A stretch of 64,000 nt of DNA from Bacteroidales bacterium (GTDB lineage: Bacteria; Bacteroidota; Bacteroidia; Bacteroidales; F082): NCBI GenBank assembly GCA_019454985.1, contig JACFNF010000006.1:1-64000 (forward strand), in the 5' to 3' direction. The position numbers and the translations under genes are program-made. This document shows positions 43,554-52,486 of this stretch, piece by piece. Position 1 is the first letter of the stretch. Each line of letters begins with the position of its first letter. The notes under the pieces were generated by a model. It was not told the origin of the DNA, searched no databases, and worked only from the letters and a program-made list of their open reading frames with translations.

Positions 43554-44636
43554 CTATGTTCTGATTCGTATTCTCGGGTCAAGTATTCCGTACACAATGT
43601 CAACAAATGTATTAATTATTATCAACATAACGGCAATGATTAAAACAGCGCCCATCAAAACGGGCAGGTCAAACTTCTCGAGTGCATCAACAATCACCAC
43701 CCCGATTCCTTTCCAGTCGAACACATATTCGACAAAAACAGCTCCTGCCAAAAGGGAGGCAAACCAGCCTGAAACGGCTGTCACCACAGGATTCAGAGCG
43801 TTGCGCAAAGCATGCCTCCAAATGATCTGACGGTTTTTCAACCCCTTGGCTTTTGCCGTTCTCACAAAATCATGCGCCAACACTTCGCGCACCGAGCTTC
43901 GGGTGAGTTCGGTCACAATGGCCAGTGGGCGTATGCCAAGGGTAAATGCCGGAAGGATGATGTTTTTCAGCTCAAGCTGCGAGCCAAGGCCATAATGGTC
44001 AACGCTATAAAGACTCCCAAACATACTCAGACCGGTATAATCGGCCAAAAGGAAGGCAAAAATCCATGCAATGAGTACCGCCGCAAAAAAAGAAGGTAAC
44101 GACATTCCAAAAACCGTTACCACTAAGACGGCCCGATTCAGCCATTCCTTATCTACAGCAGCAACCACGGCTCCCAAAGCAACCCCGCAAAACATGGCAA
44201 AAATGATCGAAACAAAAGCCAAAATCAGTGTCTTGGGTAAAGCATCGGCTAAAATGGAGGTCACTTCACGCCTGCTTTGCCAGGAAGTCCGTAATGACGG
44301 TATTTTGAGAACAAGGCAAGAATGCCCTAAATGCAAAAGTCGGAATATTTTGGATGGTTTTTGTTCCGTTATTTTTTCATTTTCGGCGCAATCGTTTGCT
44401 TCTACGATTCCTACCGGGAGCAAATCGGTCACATAATGGCCATATTGAGCCCATACCGGCTTATCGAGTCCCATTTCGCTGCGTATGGCTCTGAGTGTGG
44501 CCTCGTCCACCTGCTGACCGGCCATCATCCGAGCCGGATCACCCGGCAGGATGGTAAAAAGAAAAAACACAACGGTGAGTACTCCAAAAAAGACTAAGAT
44601 GCCATAAAAAAGCCGCTTAAAAATGAAGTTGGCCAT
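43554..44636 (-). CDS. ABC transporter permease, oligopeptide/dipeptide (OppB/DppB) type
   Basis: 360 residues. The N-terminus MANFIFKRLFYGILVFFGVLTVVFFLF and the ILPGDPARMM segment are typical of OppB proteins, and the EAA loop is EVLAHDFVRTAKAKGLKNRQI, followed by RHALRNAL. About six membrane helices are seen. An insertion of roughly 50 polar residues (about 75-125) sits between helix 1 and the core. It should form half of a peptide-import channel, but no partner permease, ATPase or binding protein is encoded nearby. It lies 31 bp before tpiA and 14 bp after the DoxX gene. Confidence 0.9.
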   Translation of the reverse strand: MANFIFKRLFYGILVFFGVLTVVFFLFTILPGDPARMMAGQQVDEATLRAIRSEMGLDKPVWAQYGHYVTDLLPVGIVEANDCAENEKITEQKPSKIFRLLHLGHSCLVLKIPSLRTSWQSRREVTSILADALPKTLILAFVSIIFAMFCGVALGAVVAAVDKEWLNRAVLVVTVFGMSLPSFFAAVLIAWIFAFLLADYTGLSMFGSLYSVDHYGLGSQLELKNIILPAFTLGIRPLAIVTELTRSSVREVLAHDFVRTAKAKGLKNRQIIWRHALRNALNPVVTAVSGWFASLLAGAVFVEYVFDWKGIGVVIVDALEKFDLPVLMGAVLIIAVMLIIINTFVDIVYGILDPRIRIRT

Positions 44637-44650
44637 GGCTTAAAGCTGAT

Positions 44651-45769
44651 TTAGGAGTGTTGCAGACTTTTCGACAAACATTTTTCAAATGCTGCCGTAT
44701 CGGGAAAATCATTGTGATGCCATTTCTTCACAACGACACCCCGATGAAACAACATCAATCCGGGATTGGAGCGAATCATGGTTTTCAGCACTGTTGCATC
44801 CGCATAAAACACTTCGGTTTGGGAGCTGTTTTTTTGTTTCCATACAGCGGCCTCATCCGACAGGCTGGCCGTGAGGATCAAATGCGGAGTTTCCTGTGCT
44901 TCAAGGATGGCTAAAAGATGATCCAAATGTTTCTGTCCTTTTGCAGAAATAGCTGTCAGGTCATAGGCAACAATTACAGCTATCACTTCGTTTTCAAGTA
45001 TATATGAAGTAAAATCGCTTCCTGCTTCATCTTCAACATGCAGGTTATGAGCAATGGCCTGCTGGTCAGTGACAAACTTTTGGTCAACAAACTCCCATTC
45101 GGCAAGCCAGGCCGAATCGTTCCAGGGATAGTTGGGCGAAATATACTCTTTCTCCTCGCCGCTGTGGATATTGCGATAAGTCAAATGAACTTCGGCCTGA
45201 GACTGGTCGGCAACCATATTGTTTCCTTCTTTCCAAACCATGAAGTCAATCATTGGCAGGTGGCGATAGTTGTAGATGCTGAACCCGGCAAATCCAACCA
45301 AAATAATTCCCATCAGCATCAAATGAAAAACCGCATTGATGCGTCGTTTCATATTCTTTCGGTCGAAAAAGATCAGAAGTACAAAAACCATCAAAATCAG
45401 GTTTTTAAAGAAGGTCTGCCAGTTCGTCAATTTGATGGCATCGCCGAAACAGCCGCAATCAGGCACAGGATTATAGATGGCGTCGTAGAAAGTAAGCAAG
45501 GTAAAGAATACCATCATCAACATGAGCAGCCACGACGTCAGTTTGGGCATAAGATTCAGAATCAGCGCCACACCAATCATAAACTCAAAACTGCACAACA
45601 AAACAGACAGCCCTAATGACAAACCATTGGCCCATTCGATCCCATAGGCAGCAAAATAATCTTCCAATTTATAAGCCGTTCCCAGAGGATCAACTCCTTT
45701 CACAAAGCCGGAAAAGATAAAAACCAGACCTGTGATCCAACGGCTGAACTTTCTTAGTCCTTCCATCAT
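44651..45769 (-). CDS. DoxX/MauE-like membrane protein (BT_3928 family)
   Basis: About 372 residues. Four membrane helices at the N-terminus hold the DoxX-like patterns RWITGLVFIFSGFVKGVDP and VALILNLMPKLTSWLLMLMM, with a PDCGCFGDAIKLTNW Cys pair as in MauE/DoxX redox proteins. A C-terminal thioredoxin-like periplasmic domain of about 200 residues follows, with ILTASLSDEAAVWKQ. This is the architecture of the BT_3928 family. It may help disulfide or thiol chemistry at the inner membrane; the role is inferred. ATG 45769 is preferred to a TTG just upstream. It lies 9 bp after the DUF1599 gene. Confidence 0.85.
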   Translation of the reverse strand: MMEGLRKFSRWITGLVFIFSGFVKGVDPLGTAYKLEDYFAAYGIEWANGLSLGLSVLLCSFEFMIGVALILNLMPKLTSWLLMLMMVFFTLLTFYDAIYNPVPDCGCFGDAIKLTNWQTFFKNLILMVFVLLIFFDRKNMKRRINAVFHLMLMGIILVGFAGFSIYNYRHLPMIDFMVWKEGNNMVADQSQAEVHLTYRNIHSGEEKEYISPNYPWNDSAWLAEWEFVDQKFVTDQQAIAHNLHVEDEAGSDFTSYILENEVIAVIVAYDLTAISAKGQKHLDHLLAILEAQETPHLILTASLSDEAAVWKQKNSSQTEVFYADATVLKTMIRSNPGLMLFHRGVVVKKWHHNDFPDTAAFEKCLSKSLQHS

Positions 45770-45778
45770 ATGCAATGG

Positions 45779-46327
45779 TTAAGGGTTGAAACCGAGCAGA
45801 ATCAATGAAAAAACGGCGTAGTTAATGATGTCGAAATAATTGGCATCTACGCCTTCACTCACAAGAGTATTTCCTTGATTATCTTCTATCTGCTTGATTC
45901 TTAAAAGTTTCATTAAAATAATATCGGTAATGGAGCTTACCCTCATACTTCGCCAGGCCTCGCCGTAATCATGATTTTTCTTTTCCATGAGTCGGGCAGC
46001 TTCCTGAAGAACATCGCTAAAAATCCGGTTAGCCTTGTCAAAATCGAGATCGGCGCTTTCTGCCACTCCCAAACGAAGCTGAATAATGGCCATTGCAGCA
46101 TAGTTGATGATTCCAACAAACTCATCTTCAATACTTTCTCCAACCATATTCACTTCTTTCATCTGAACGCTCCGTATGCGCTTAGCTTTGATCAGAATCT
46201 GGTCGGTAAGCGAGCTCGCACGTAACACCCTCCACGCGGCATTATAGTCTTTCATTTTCTTGCCGAAAAGGCTTATGCAATGTGCGAAAATTTGCTGAAA
46301 ATTTTGCTGGGTGCCGGTTTCGTTCAT
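45779..46327 (-). CDS. DUF1599-domain protein with internal duplication
   Basis: 182 residues made of two similar halves. Each has DY(N/G)xAWRxxRxSSxTDxIL (27-44 and 120-137), a K(A/L)xRI segment, and ends with (I/F)xxIINYA (73-77 and 167-171). The acidic, helical pattern resembles MazG/dUTPase-like all-alpha nucleotide pyrophosphatases, to which DUF1599 has been linked; activity here is not proven. It is the first gene of the long leftward run DUF1599-DoxX-permease-tpiA-prmA-unknown-plsY, an arrangement known in part from Bacteroides. It is soluble and cytoplasmic. Confidence 0.88.
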   Translation of the reverse strand: MNETGTQQNFQQIFAHCISLFGKKMKDYNAAWRVLRASSLTDQILIKAKRIRSVQMKEVNMVGESIEDEFVGIINYAAMAIIQLRLGVAESADLDFDKANRIFSDVLQEAARLMEKKNHDYGEAWRSMRVSSITDIILMKLLRIKQIEDNQGNTLVSEGVDANYFDIINYAVFSLILLGFNP

Positions 46328-46352
46328 AGGCTCGGAATAAATAATCTATTTC

Positions 46353-46360
46353 TACTTTTG
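46353..46360 (+). promoter_or_regulatory. -7 promoter element before folP
   Basis: TACTTTTG matches TAnnTTTG; the leader to ATG 46432 would be about 65 nt. No good -33 box is visible. Confidence 0.4.
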
Positions 46361-46431
46361 TGGTTCAAAAAACAAGCTTCGATTGCTCTGTTTTTTGAAG
46401 GGATAAAATTACATCAAATTCCTGAAACCGG

Positions 46432-47274
46432 ATGTTTACAATAAAAGGTAAAATCATCGGCGGGGTGAATCCGATATTGATGGGGATTGTCAATCTGACT
46501 GACGATTCTTTTTATTCGGGCAGTCGTAGGCCCAATTTGCAAAGCGCACTTCAAACTGCGAACGAAATGGCAGCTCAGGGAGCCGACATCATTGATATTG
46601 GCGCCGTTTCCACACGGCCGGGAGCCCAACCGGTGGATGTCGATCACGAACGAAAAAAACTCATGCCGGCTATTAGAGAAATCCGTAAGCATTTGCCACA
46701 CATCTTATTATCAGCAGACACCTATCGAAGCGAGATTGCACAGGAGGCGCTTGACGAGGGTATTGATATCATTAACGATATCTCCGGCGGACTTTTCGAT
46801 CCGAAGATGCCAGCCTTCATTGGCCGTCATAATACACCTTATGTGATGATGCACATCCACCGCACGCCCAATGATATGCAGCAATTCCCGATTGATGAAG
46901 GAGTAGTAGAAACGGTGAAAGATTTTTTTATCCGACAAACCACAGTCTTTGAGTCGTTTGGAGCAAACCGTATTTTGTTAGACCCCGGTTTCGGTTTTGG
47001 AAAAACGATTCGGGCCAATTATGAGCTTTTAGCCCGTTTTGAAGAGCTGTCGGTCAAAGGCTATCCTCTATTAGCCGGGTTATCGCGCAAATCAATGATA
47101 TACAAGGCACTGAAAACCAGTCCGGAAGAAGCGCTCAACGGTACTTCGGCATTAAATATGGTTGCCCTTCTGAAAGGAGCTTCTGTACTTAGGGTTCACG
47201 ATATTGAGCAGGCAGGCGAAATCCGTGAACTTTTTCTGCAATTGAGCACAAGTGTCGGCAGCGGACAAAAATAA
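46432..47274 (+). CDS. folP: Dihydropteroate synthase
   Basis: 280 residues. The two family signatures are clear: MGIVNLTDDSFYSGSR (residues 17-32) and GADIIDIGAVSTRPGAQPV (50-68). ILLDPGFGFGKT and LAGLSRKSMI complete the pterin-binding barrel. It joins p-aminobenzoate to the pterin pyrophosphate in folate synthesis and is the sulfonamide target. The diadenylate cyclase gene follows 80 bp downstream; the folP-cdaA order is conserved in Bacteroidota, but a separate promoter element precedes cdaA here. Confidence 0.96.
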   Translation: MFTIKGKIIGGVNPILMGIVNLTDDSFYSGSRRPNLQSALQTANEMAAQGADIIDIGAVSTRPGAQPVDVDHERKKLMPAIREIRKHLPHILLSADTYRSEIAQEALDEGIDIINDISGGLFDPKMPAFIGRHNTPYVMMHIHRTPNDMQQFPIDEGVVETVKDFFIRQTTVFESFGANRILLDPGFGFGKTIRANYELLARFEELSVKGYPLLAGLSRKSMIYKALKTSPEEALNGTSALNMVALLKGASVLRVHDIEQAGEIRELFLQLSTSVGSGQK

Positions 47275-47319
47275 AGCCATCAAAAGCTGTATTATCTGAC
47301 TAATCACCGTACATTTCGC

Positions 47320-47327
47320 TATTTTTG
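47320..47327 (+). promoter_or_regulatory. -7 promoter element before cdaA
   Basis: TATTTTTG matches TAnnTTTG, with TCTG about 21 bp upstream as a -33 candidate. The leader to the start at 47355 would be about 20 nt. Confidence 0.5.
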
Positions 47328-47354
47328 TAGATCAAAAACCTAAAAACCGGAATT

Positions 47355-48197
47355 TTGACAACGCATCTCCTCTCCTTGTTCATCCAAATCAGGATAACCG
47401 ATCTGATTGATGTATTTTTGGTAGCCAGCCTGCTCTACACCTTATATTATCTGTTACGTGGCACGGCTGCCATCAATATTTTTTTAGGCATTGTTTCCAT
47501 TTTCCTGATGTGGAAGCTGGTTTCGCTTTTACAGATGGAACTGCTGAGCGAGATTTTGGGCGCCTTTGTCAGTGTGGGTTTCATTGCGCTCATTATTATT
47601 TTCCAGCCTGAGATTCGTCAATTTCTCCTTGCCTTGGGAACACCCAATTTCATTCGAAAACACAAGCAAAAACTTCGATTTCTCGGCATTCGCTATTTAG
47701 ACGAGTCGGTTCCCGATTTTTCGGTTCTTGAGCCTGTTTGTGCTTCATTAAGTGAAAAAAAGACCGGCGCCCTGATTATTCTCATGCGCCAAAACCGGCT
47801 TTTTGAATACGTAAATACCGGAGTTAAAATAGATGCACTCATCAGCAAAAATCTGATCGAGAATATTTTTTTCAAAAACAGTCCGCTTCACGATGGAGCC
47901 ATGATTATTGGTGACAATCGCATCATAGCGGCCGGCTGTATTTTACCTGTAAGCCAGCGTCTTGACCTACCAGGCAGACCGGGCTTGCGTCACCGGGCTG
48001 CATTAGGAATCAGTGAGCAAAGCGATGCCCTTGCCATAGTCGTTTCCGAAGAGACCGGTCAGATCAGCATTGCAAAAGGCGGTGAATTGATGCGGATGGA
48101 ATCGGCAACCGCCATGCTCGAAATGGTTCAAAGAGAATTTGGAATCACTGAAACAAATAATGAGTCAACTACCCGATCAACACCTGAGAGTAAATAG
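47355..48197 (+). CDS. cdaA: Diadenylate cyclase (CdaA type)
   Basis: 280 residues. Three membrane helices at the N-terminus (about 15-85) are followed by the DisA_N/DAC domain. The catalytic DGA (180-182, in SPLHDGAMIIGD) and RHR (212-214, in GLRHRAALGISE) motifs are intact. It makes the second messenger cyclic di-AMP from two ATP at the membrane, usually affecting osmotic balance and the cell wall. The start is a TTG at 47355, supported by the hydrophobic N-terminus. It lies downstream of folP. Confidence 0.94.
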   Translation: MTTHLLSLFIQIRITDLIDVFLVASLLYTLYYLLRGTAAINIFLGIVSIFLMWKLVSLLQMELLSEILGAFVSVGFIALIIIFQPEIRQFLLALGTPNFIRKHKQKLRFLGIRYLDESVPDFSVLEPVCASLSEKKTGALIILMRQNRLFEYVNTGVKIDALISKNLIENIFFKNSPLHDGAMIIGDNRIIAAGCILPVSQRLDLPGRPGLRHRAALGISEQSDALAIVVSEETGQISIAKGGELMRMESATAMLEMVQREFGITETNNESTTRSTPESK

Positions 48198-48207
48198 TTG
48201 ATCTACA

Positions 48208-49344
48208 GTGTGTTTATTAGAAAAACGATATAAAGTAGGAATTTTGAATAAAGGTTTATTCGTTTTTAAATTCAGCATTATCTTTTTCGTTTCTTTCATT
48301 TCGTGCCGGCGCGACTCATCGCCTATTCCGGACGAATTCTTAGTTGTTCCTGCCTTTGTCCGGGCAGCCGACCTTTCGTTTTTGCCCGAAATGCGGCAAG
48401 CCGGTGTAAAGTTCAAAAATCGGGGTGGCCAGTTGGAAGATCCTCTGAAAACTCTGGCAACCAACGGAATGAATATGATAAGGCTACGCGTCTGGCATCG
48501 TGCTGATGGCAAGTACTCGCTTCGCGATACCGAAAAACTTGCCAGCGAAGCGCGTCAATTTCACCTTCCGGTTTGGGTTAGTCTTCATTATTCAGATACT
48601 TGGGCTGATCCCGGAACACAAATCAAACCATCATCGTGGCAAGATCTGGACTTCAACTTACTCAAGGACAGCGTTTATCACTATACCTACCGTGTGGCTT
48701 CAACGCTAAAACCATCTATTTTGCAGATTGGAAATGAGATCAATTCCGGGTTTTTATGGCCAGATGGCCATATTTTGCATCACGATCAAATGATAGCTTT
48801 GCTTGCCGAAGGCATACGTGGTTGCCGCGACGCCTCTCCACAGACAAAAATCATGCTTCATTATGCCGGATTATCAGGATCATCAGTTTTTTTTGATGCA
48901 TCGTCAACACTCGATTATGATTTTACCGGACTCTCCTATTATCCCATCTGGCATGGAAAGAGCCTCGCTGAAACAGGGGCAGTAATTCAGAGATTAAAAA
49001 ATACTTTCAAAAAAGAGGTGCTTATTGCCGAAACCAGTTATCCATTCACATTAGATTGGGCTGATTATACGAATAATATACTGGGACTCAACACACAGAT
49101 TATCCCATCTTATCCGGCAACGCCCGAAGGTCAGTTAAGTTTTCTGCAAGCGCTTGGTCAAACCATTGGCCAGTCTGGAGGCCGGGGCTGGTGCTATTGG
49201 GGCGCAGAATGGGTTGCAGCCTATGGACCGCATTCCACGCATGGTTCGTCATGGGAAAACCAGGCCTTGTGGGATTTTGGCTTTCAGGCCCTTCCGGCTA
49301 TAGTTAATTTTGGGTCAACTGAAGAATATTTTTCGGAAAATTAG
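48208..49344 (+). CDS. GH53 arabinogalactan endo-beta-1,4-galactanase, probable lipoprotein
   Basis: About 378 residues from GTG 48208; a TTG at 48244 is an alternative start. A hydrophobic segment FKFSIIFFVSFISC ends at a possible lipobox Cys. GH53 hallmarks follow: GADL-like RAADLSFLPEM, NMIRLRVW, SLHYSDTWADPGTQ, and the catalytic pair IGNEIN (acid/base) and LIAETSYP (nucleophile). It should cut beta-1,4-galactan side chains of pectin, at the cell surface or in the periplasm. No SusC/SusD, sugar transporter or other pectin gene is nearby, so it is not part of a visible utilisation locus. Confidence 0.9.
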   Translation: MCLLEKRYKVGILNKGLFVFKFSIIFFVSFISCRRDSSPIPDEFLVVPAFVRAADLSFLPEMRQAGVKFKNRGGQLEDPLKTLATNGMNMIRLRVWHRADGKYSLRDTEKLASEARQFHLPVWVSLHYSDTWADPGTQIKPSSWQDLDFNLLKDSVYHYTYRVASTLKPSILQIGNEINSGFLWPDGHILHHDQMIALLAEGIRGCRDASPQTKIMLHYAGLSGSSVFFDASSTLDYDFTGLSYYPIWHGKSLAETGAVIQRLKNTFKKEVLIAETSYPFTLDWADYTNNILGLNTQIIPSYPATPEGQLSFLQALGQTIGQSGGRGWCYWGAEWVAAYGPHSTHGSSWENQALWDFGFQALPAIVNFGSTEEYFSEN

Positions 49345-49476
49345 CTTGTTGTACTTTACATTTAATCATCTGATCTACTATATTTTACCTTATTTTTCGA
49401 TACTTCGCGGAAATAGTTGATTTTGCTTAGAAAAGATTTTTTTTAAAGGCCAATGCATTGGTTTAAAATATAGTTG

Positions 49477-49484
49477 TATATTTG
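49477..49484 (+). promoter_or_regulatory. rplS promoter -7 element
   Basis: TATATTTG matches TAnnTTTG, with a TTGG-type -33 candidate about 16 bp upstream. The leader to ATG 49529 would be about 38 nt. Confidence 0.55.
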
Positions 49485-49528
49485 CACTCATTTTTGAAGT
49501 AAGCACTATACAAAATATTCGTCTAAAA

Positions 49529-49882
49529 ATGAGCAAGAACGCTTTTATCAAGTACGTAGAAGATCAGGTTACGGTTCAAAATTTTCCATCATTTCAGGCC
49601 GGCGACACCATCACTGTAACTTATAAGATCATTGAAGAGAACAAAGAACGTCTTCAGAAATTCCAGGGTGTGGTTATTCAGCGCGTTGGCAGCGGTCCCA
49701 CTTCGACTTTCACAATCCGCAAAGTATCCGGAAACGTTGGTGTTGAGCGTATCTTCCCCATTTCGTCGCCCATGATCAGCAGCATTGAACTGAACAAAAA
49801 AGGCCGTGTCAGAAGGGCTCGCATTTTCTATCTGAGAAATCTGCGCGGCAAGAAAGCCCGTATTCAGGAAGCACGCCGGTAA
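49529..49882 (+). CDS. rplS: 50S ribosomal protein L19
   Basis: 117 residues. FQAGDTITVTYKIIEENKER and QKFQGVVIQRVGSG (the KOW-like core), then RKVSGNVGVERIFPISSPMI, are the L19 signatures; the basic C-terminus (KKGRVRRARIFYLR...) is rRNA-binding. It sits at the 30S/50S interface. It is monocistronic here, with its own promoter and terminator, unlike the rpsP-rimM-trmD-rplS operon of many other bacteria. Confidence 0.97.
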   Translation: MSKNAFIKYVEDQVTVQNFPSFQAGDTITVTYKIIEENKERLQKFQGVVIQRVGSGPTSTFTIRKVSGNVGVERIFPISSPMISSIELNKKGRVRRARIFYLRNLRGKKARIQEARR

Positions 49883-49902
49883 GATATTTCCTTTGGAAGA
49901 TG

Positions 49903-49934
49903 AAATCCCGACTGATAAGGTCGGGATTTTTTTA
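49903..49934 (+). terminator. rplS terminator
   Basis: AAATCCCGAC (49903-49912) and GTCGGGATTT (49920-49929) form a perfect 10-bp stem with a 7-nt loop, followed by a T-run. It lies about 20 bp after the rplS stop. Confidence 0.85.
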
Positions 49935-50678
49935 TTGGTGTCGTTGCCTGACTACCTCATAGCATGCAATCCCGGCTGCAACTGACACGTTGAGTGATTG
50001 GATTTCGCCTAACATGGGCATTTTGATGCGCACATCGGCCAGCTTAAGGTATTCCTCTGAAATCCCGGTATCTTCGGCGCCAAGGATAAGTGCTACAGGC
50101 CCTGACAAATCTGCTTTCCAGTATTCTACAGAAGCTTTTTCGGTCACTGCAACGATCTTCAGGCCGCTTTCTTTCAGAAAGTGAAGGGTCGTTTTGAGAT
50201 TATCCTCGCGGCAGATATTCACACGATGCAAGGCTCCGGTGGAGGTTTTGATCGCTTCGGCATTGATTTGTGCCGAGCCCCGGTTGGGCACAACCAGAGC
50301 ATGAACGCCGCTAGCCTCAGCACTTCGGGCAATAGCTCCCATGTTGCGGACATCGGTGATACGATCTAAAACAAGCAAAAAGGGCTCCATTGCTGCTTCA
50401 AAAATCATGGGTAGCAACGACGACAACTTCTGATAGCTTACCTGAGCCGTCATGGCAATGACACCCTGGTGATTTTTCCGCGTCAGGCGATTCAGCTTTT
50501 CGATGGGTACCAATTGAAAAGGTATCGCCATTTGACGGGCTAACCGCATGATTTCCGATATTTGAGGCGACCGCGCAGAATTTTGGATCAACAATTTCTC
50601 CATCTCAACACCAGCCTTTAGAGCTTCGATAACAGGGTGAACCCCAAAAATGATTTCGTTTGACAAAGCAGCATCCAT
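49932..50678 (-). CDS. rlmB: 23S rRNA (guanosine-2'-O)-methyltransferase, RlmB family
   Basis: 248 residues. An N-terminal substrate-binding domain (IIFGVHPVIEALKAG, RKNHQGVIA) is joined to a SPOUT knot with the motifs LDRITDVRNMGAIARSAEA, LILGAEDTGIS and QSLNVSVAAGIACYE, all typical of TrmH/RlmB. It likely methylates the 2'-OH of a conserved guanosine in 23S rRNA. It is a single leftward gene, convergent with rplS. Confidence 0.94.
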   Translation of the reverse strand: MDAALSNEIIFGVHPVIEALKAGVEMEKLLIQNSARSPQISEIMRLARQMAIPFQLVPIEKLNRLTRKNHQGVIAMTAQVSYQKLSSLLPMIFEAAMEPFLLVLDRITDVRNMGAIARSAEASGVHALVVPNRGSAQINAEAIKTSTGALHRVNICREDNLKTTLHFLKESGLKIVAVTEKASVEYWKADLSGPVALILGAEDTGISEEYLKLADVRIKMPMLGEIQSLNVSVAAGIACYEVVRQRHQ

Positions 50679-50785
50679 AATTTCAGATAAAACTCAAAAA
50701 TAATTTATTCACCGCGAACTGCAAAATTCATAATTTTGAGAGTTTGACGGCTATTTTCCCGTACAATCAAAATACGTATGATGCT

Positions 50786-51583
50786 ATGAGATTTAAAGTA
50801 TTCATTTTCTTGTGTTTACATACATTCTTTTCTCCAATACAGGCACAATTGTGGCAAGCTCCACAGCCGATTTCATCCAATAAAATAATACAAGCCTATT
50901 TTGCCGAAGCATTCCATTATCCCGAAACAGTGACACTGAAAAAATCGAACGGCAAAATTATAATCAGTTTTCATGTTGATACTCAAGGAAATACAACCGA
51001 TTTTCAGGTCGTCAAAGGTCAGGATGAGCAACTGATCGCTGAAGCCATTCGATTGGCAAGGAAAATACTTTGGAAACCGGCCACTCGCAACGGATCACCC
51101 GTTGAATCCCAAGCAGAGATTGTCGTACCCTATCATTCCAAACAACGGCTTAAACAAACAAGTCCGATAGAATTAAATGTCATTCAATATCCAATTTTGA
51201 GTGATACTAGTAATAAAATTTATATTTTTGCCAACGTTGACCAATTGCCACACGCTCTTTTACCACCAAAATACCGGAATTTGAATCACTATATTGCATC
51301 GAGTTTGAAATATCCCGAGTCGGCAATCGCAGCCGGAATTGAAGGCGTTGTGCAGCTGGGTTTGATTGTAGAGGAAGACGGTTTGAGTTCTAATATTCAC
51401 ATCATCAATTCAGTAGGAGGTGGATGCGATCAGGAAGCCATTCGGATTTTACAATCCATCAAGTGGGTTCCGGCTATCAAAGACTCTCTATATGTGAGAA
51501 GTCGGTCGCAGATCGAAGTGGCTTTTCGCCTCAAAGAACATCAGCAGCAGCAGATTCCAAATCGCCAATCGGGTAGTTTATGA
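50786..51583 (+). CDS. Secreted protein with two TonB C-terminal-like domains
   Basis: About 265 residues. ATG 50786 opens a signal peptide (MRFKVFIFLCLHTFFSPIQAQ). Two repeats of the TonB_C fold follow: an N-terminal one (GKIIISFHVDTQGNTTDFQV with ILWKPATRNG) and a C-terminal one (GVVQLGLIVEEDGLSSNIHI with IKWVPAIKDS). The N-terminal membrane helix and Pro-rich linker of true TonB are absent, so it is unlikely to energise receptors in the usual way. The role is unknown; similar proteins are common in Bacteroidota. Its stop is 30 bp before the DUF3078 gene. Confidence 0.82.
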   Translation: MRFKVFIFLCLHTFFSPIQAQLWQAPQPISSNKIIQAYFAEAFHYPETVTLKKSNGKIIISFHVDTQGNTTDFQVVKGQDEQLIAEAIRLARKILWKPATRNGSPVESQAEIVVPYHSKQRLKQTSPIELNVIQYPILSDTSNKIYIFANVDQLPHALLPPKYRNLNHYIASSLKYPESAIAAGIEGVVQLGLIVEEDGLSSNIHIINSVGGGCDQEAIRILQSIKWVPAIKDSLYVRSRSQIEVAFRLKEHQQQQIPNRQSGSL

Positions 51584-51612
51584 TATCATTTTTATATTAT
51601 TCATTCACAGCT

Positions 51613-52482
51613 ATGAAAAAAACCATTTTAACAATTCTTTTTATTGTCGGAATCCTGAATGCCATGGCACAGGGAGATACCATCTCTTACTGGAAGAAAA
51701 GTGGAAAAGCCGGTCTTAATGTTTCACAAAGTCAGCTTACCAATTGGGCAGCCGGGGGGCAAAGCGCCGTCAATGCACTTGGTTTATTCAGCTATAATCT
51801 GAATTACAAGAAAGACAAAACCATGTGGAACAATAGTTTAGATTTGGCTTTGGGTTACAGTCGTCTGGGTGCCGAGAGTCTGATCAAGACCGATGACCGA
51901 ATCGAATTCAACTCGCTTTATGGCAAAAAAGCCATTGAAAACCTCTATTACGGCGCAGCTTTTTCGTTTAAAAGCCAATTTGTGAACGGTTATGATTATA
52001 AAGTGGATTCGAGTACGCCAATTTCAGGTTTTCTTGCGCCGGCCTACATTACGTTGGGGTTGGGTATGGACTATAAACCCAATAAATATATTTCGTTCAA
52101 CTATTCGCCACTTACCGGAAGGCTTACCATCGTCAAGATGAAATCCCTATCAGATGCCGGGGGTTTTGGAGTTGAGCCCGGAAACACCACCCGATTTGAG
52201 CTTGGATCGAAAGCGTGGATCAAGATTGAAAAAGAGATTCTTCAGAATGTGGTTTTTAGTAGCAAGTTTGAAGCCTTCAGCGACTATCTGAAAAATCCGG
52301 AATGTATTGACATTGATTGGCAAACAGGCATTGCAATGAAAGTGAATAAATGGCTGAGCACCAATCTCACAACACATTTGATTTACGACGATGATGTGAT
52401 GATCACTGATAGCAAAGGCAAAAAAGGTCCCCGCACCCAATTTAAAGAGGTGTTGAGTGTGGGTATTAGCGTTCTGTTTTAA
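51613..52482 (+). CDS. DUF3078 outer-membrane beta-barrel protein
   Basis: About 289 residues. Signal peptide MKKTILTILFIVGILNAMAQ, then SYWKKSGKAGLNVSQSQLTNWAAGG, the opening typical of DUF3078. Strongly alternating beta strands and a C-terminal aromatic (VGISVLF) fit an outer-membrane barrel. Function unknown. The ATG at 51613 is chosen because it starts the signal peptide. It follows the TonB_C-like gene closely, and the phosphoesterase gene begins 4 bp after its stop. Confidence 0.86.
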   Translation: MKKTILTILFIVGILNAMAQGDTISYWKKSGKAGLNVSQSQLTNWAAGGQSAVNALGLFSYNLNYKKDKTMWNNSLDLALGYSRLGAESLIKTDDRIEFNSLYGKKAIENLYYGAAFSFKSQFVNGYDYKVDSSTPISGFLAPAYITLGLGMDYKPNKYISFNYSPLTGRLTIVKMKSLSDAGGFGVEPGNTTRFELGSKAWIKIEKEILQNVVFSSKFEAFSDYLKNPECIDIDWQTGIAMKVNKWLSTNLTTHLIYDDDVMITDSKGKKGPRTQFKEVLSVGISVLF

Positions 52483-52486
52483 TCAA

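Noticed and set aside
48177..48512. Reverse open frame of 111 residues across the GH53 start
   Set aside because: It overlaps the cdaA end and the GH53 start antisense, with no motif.
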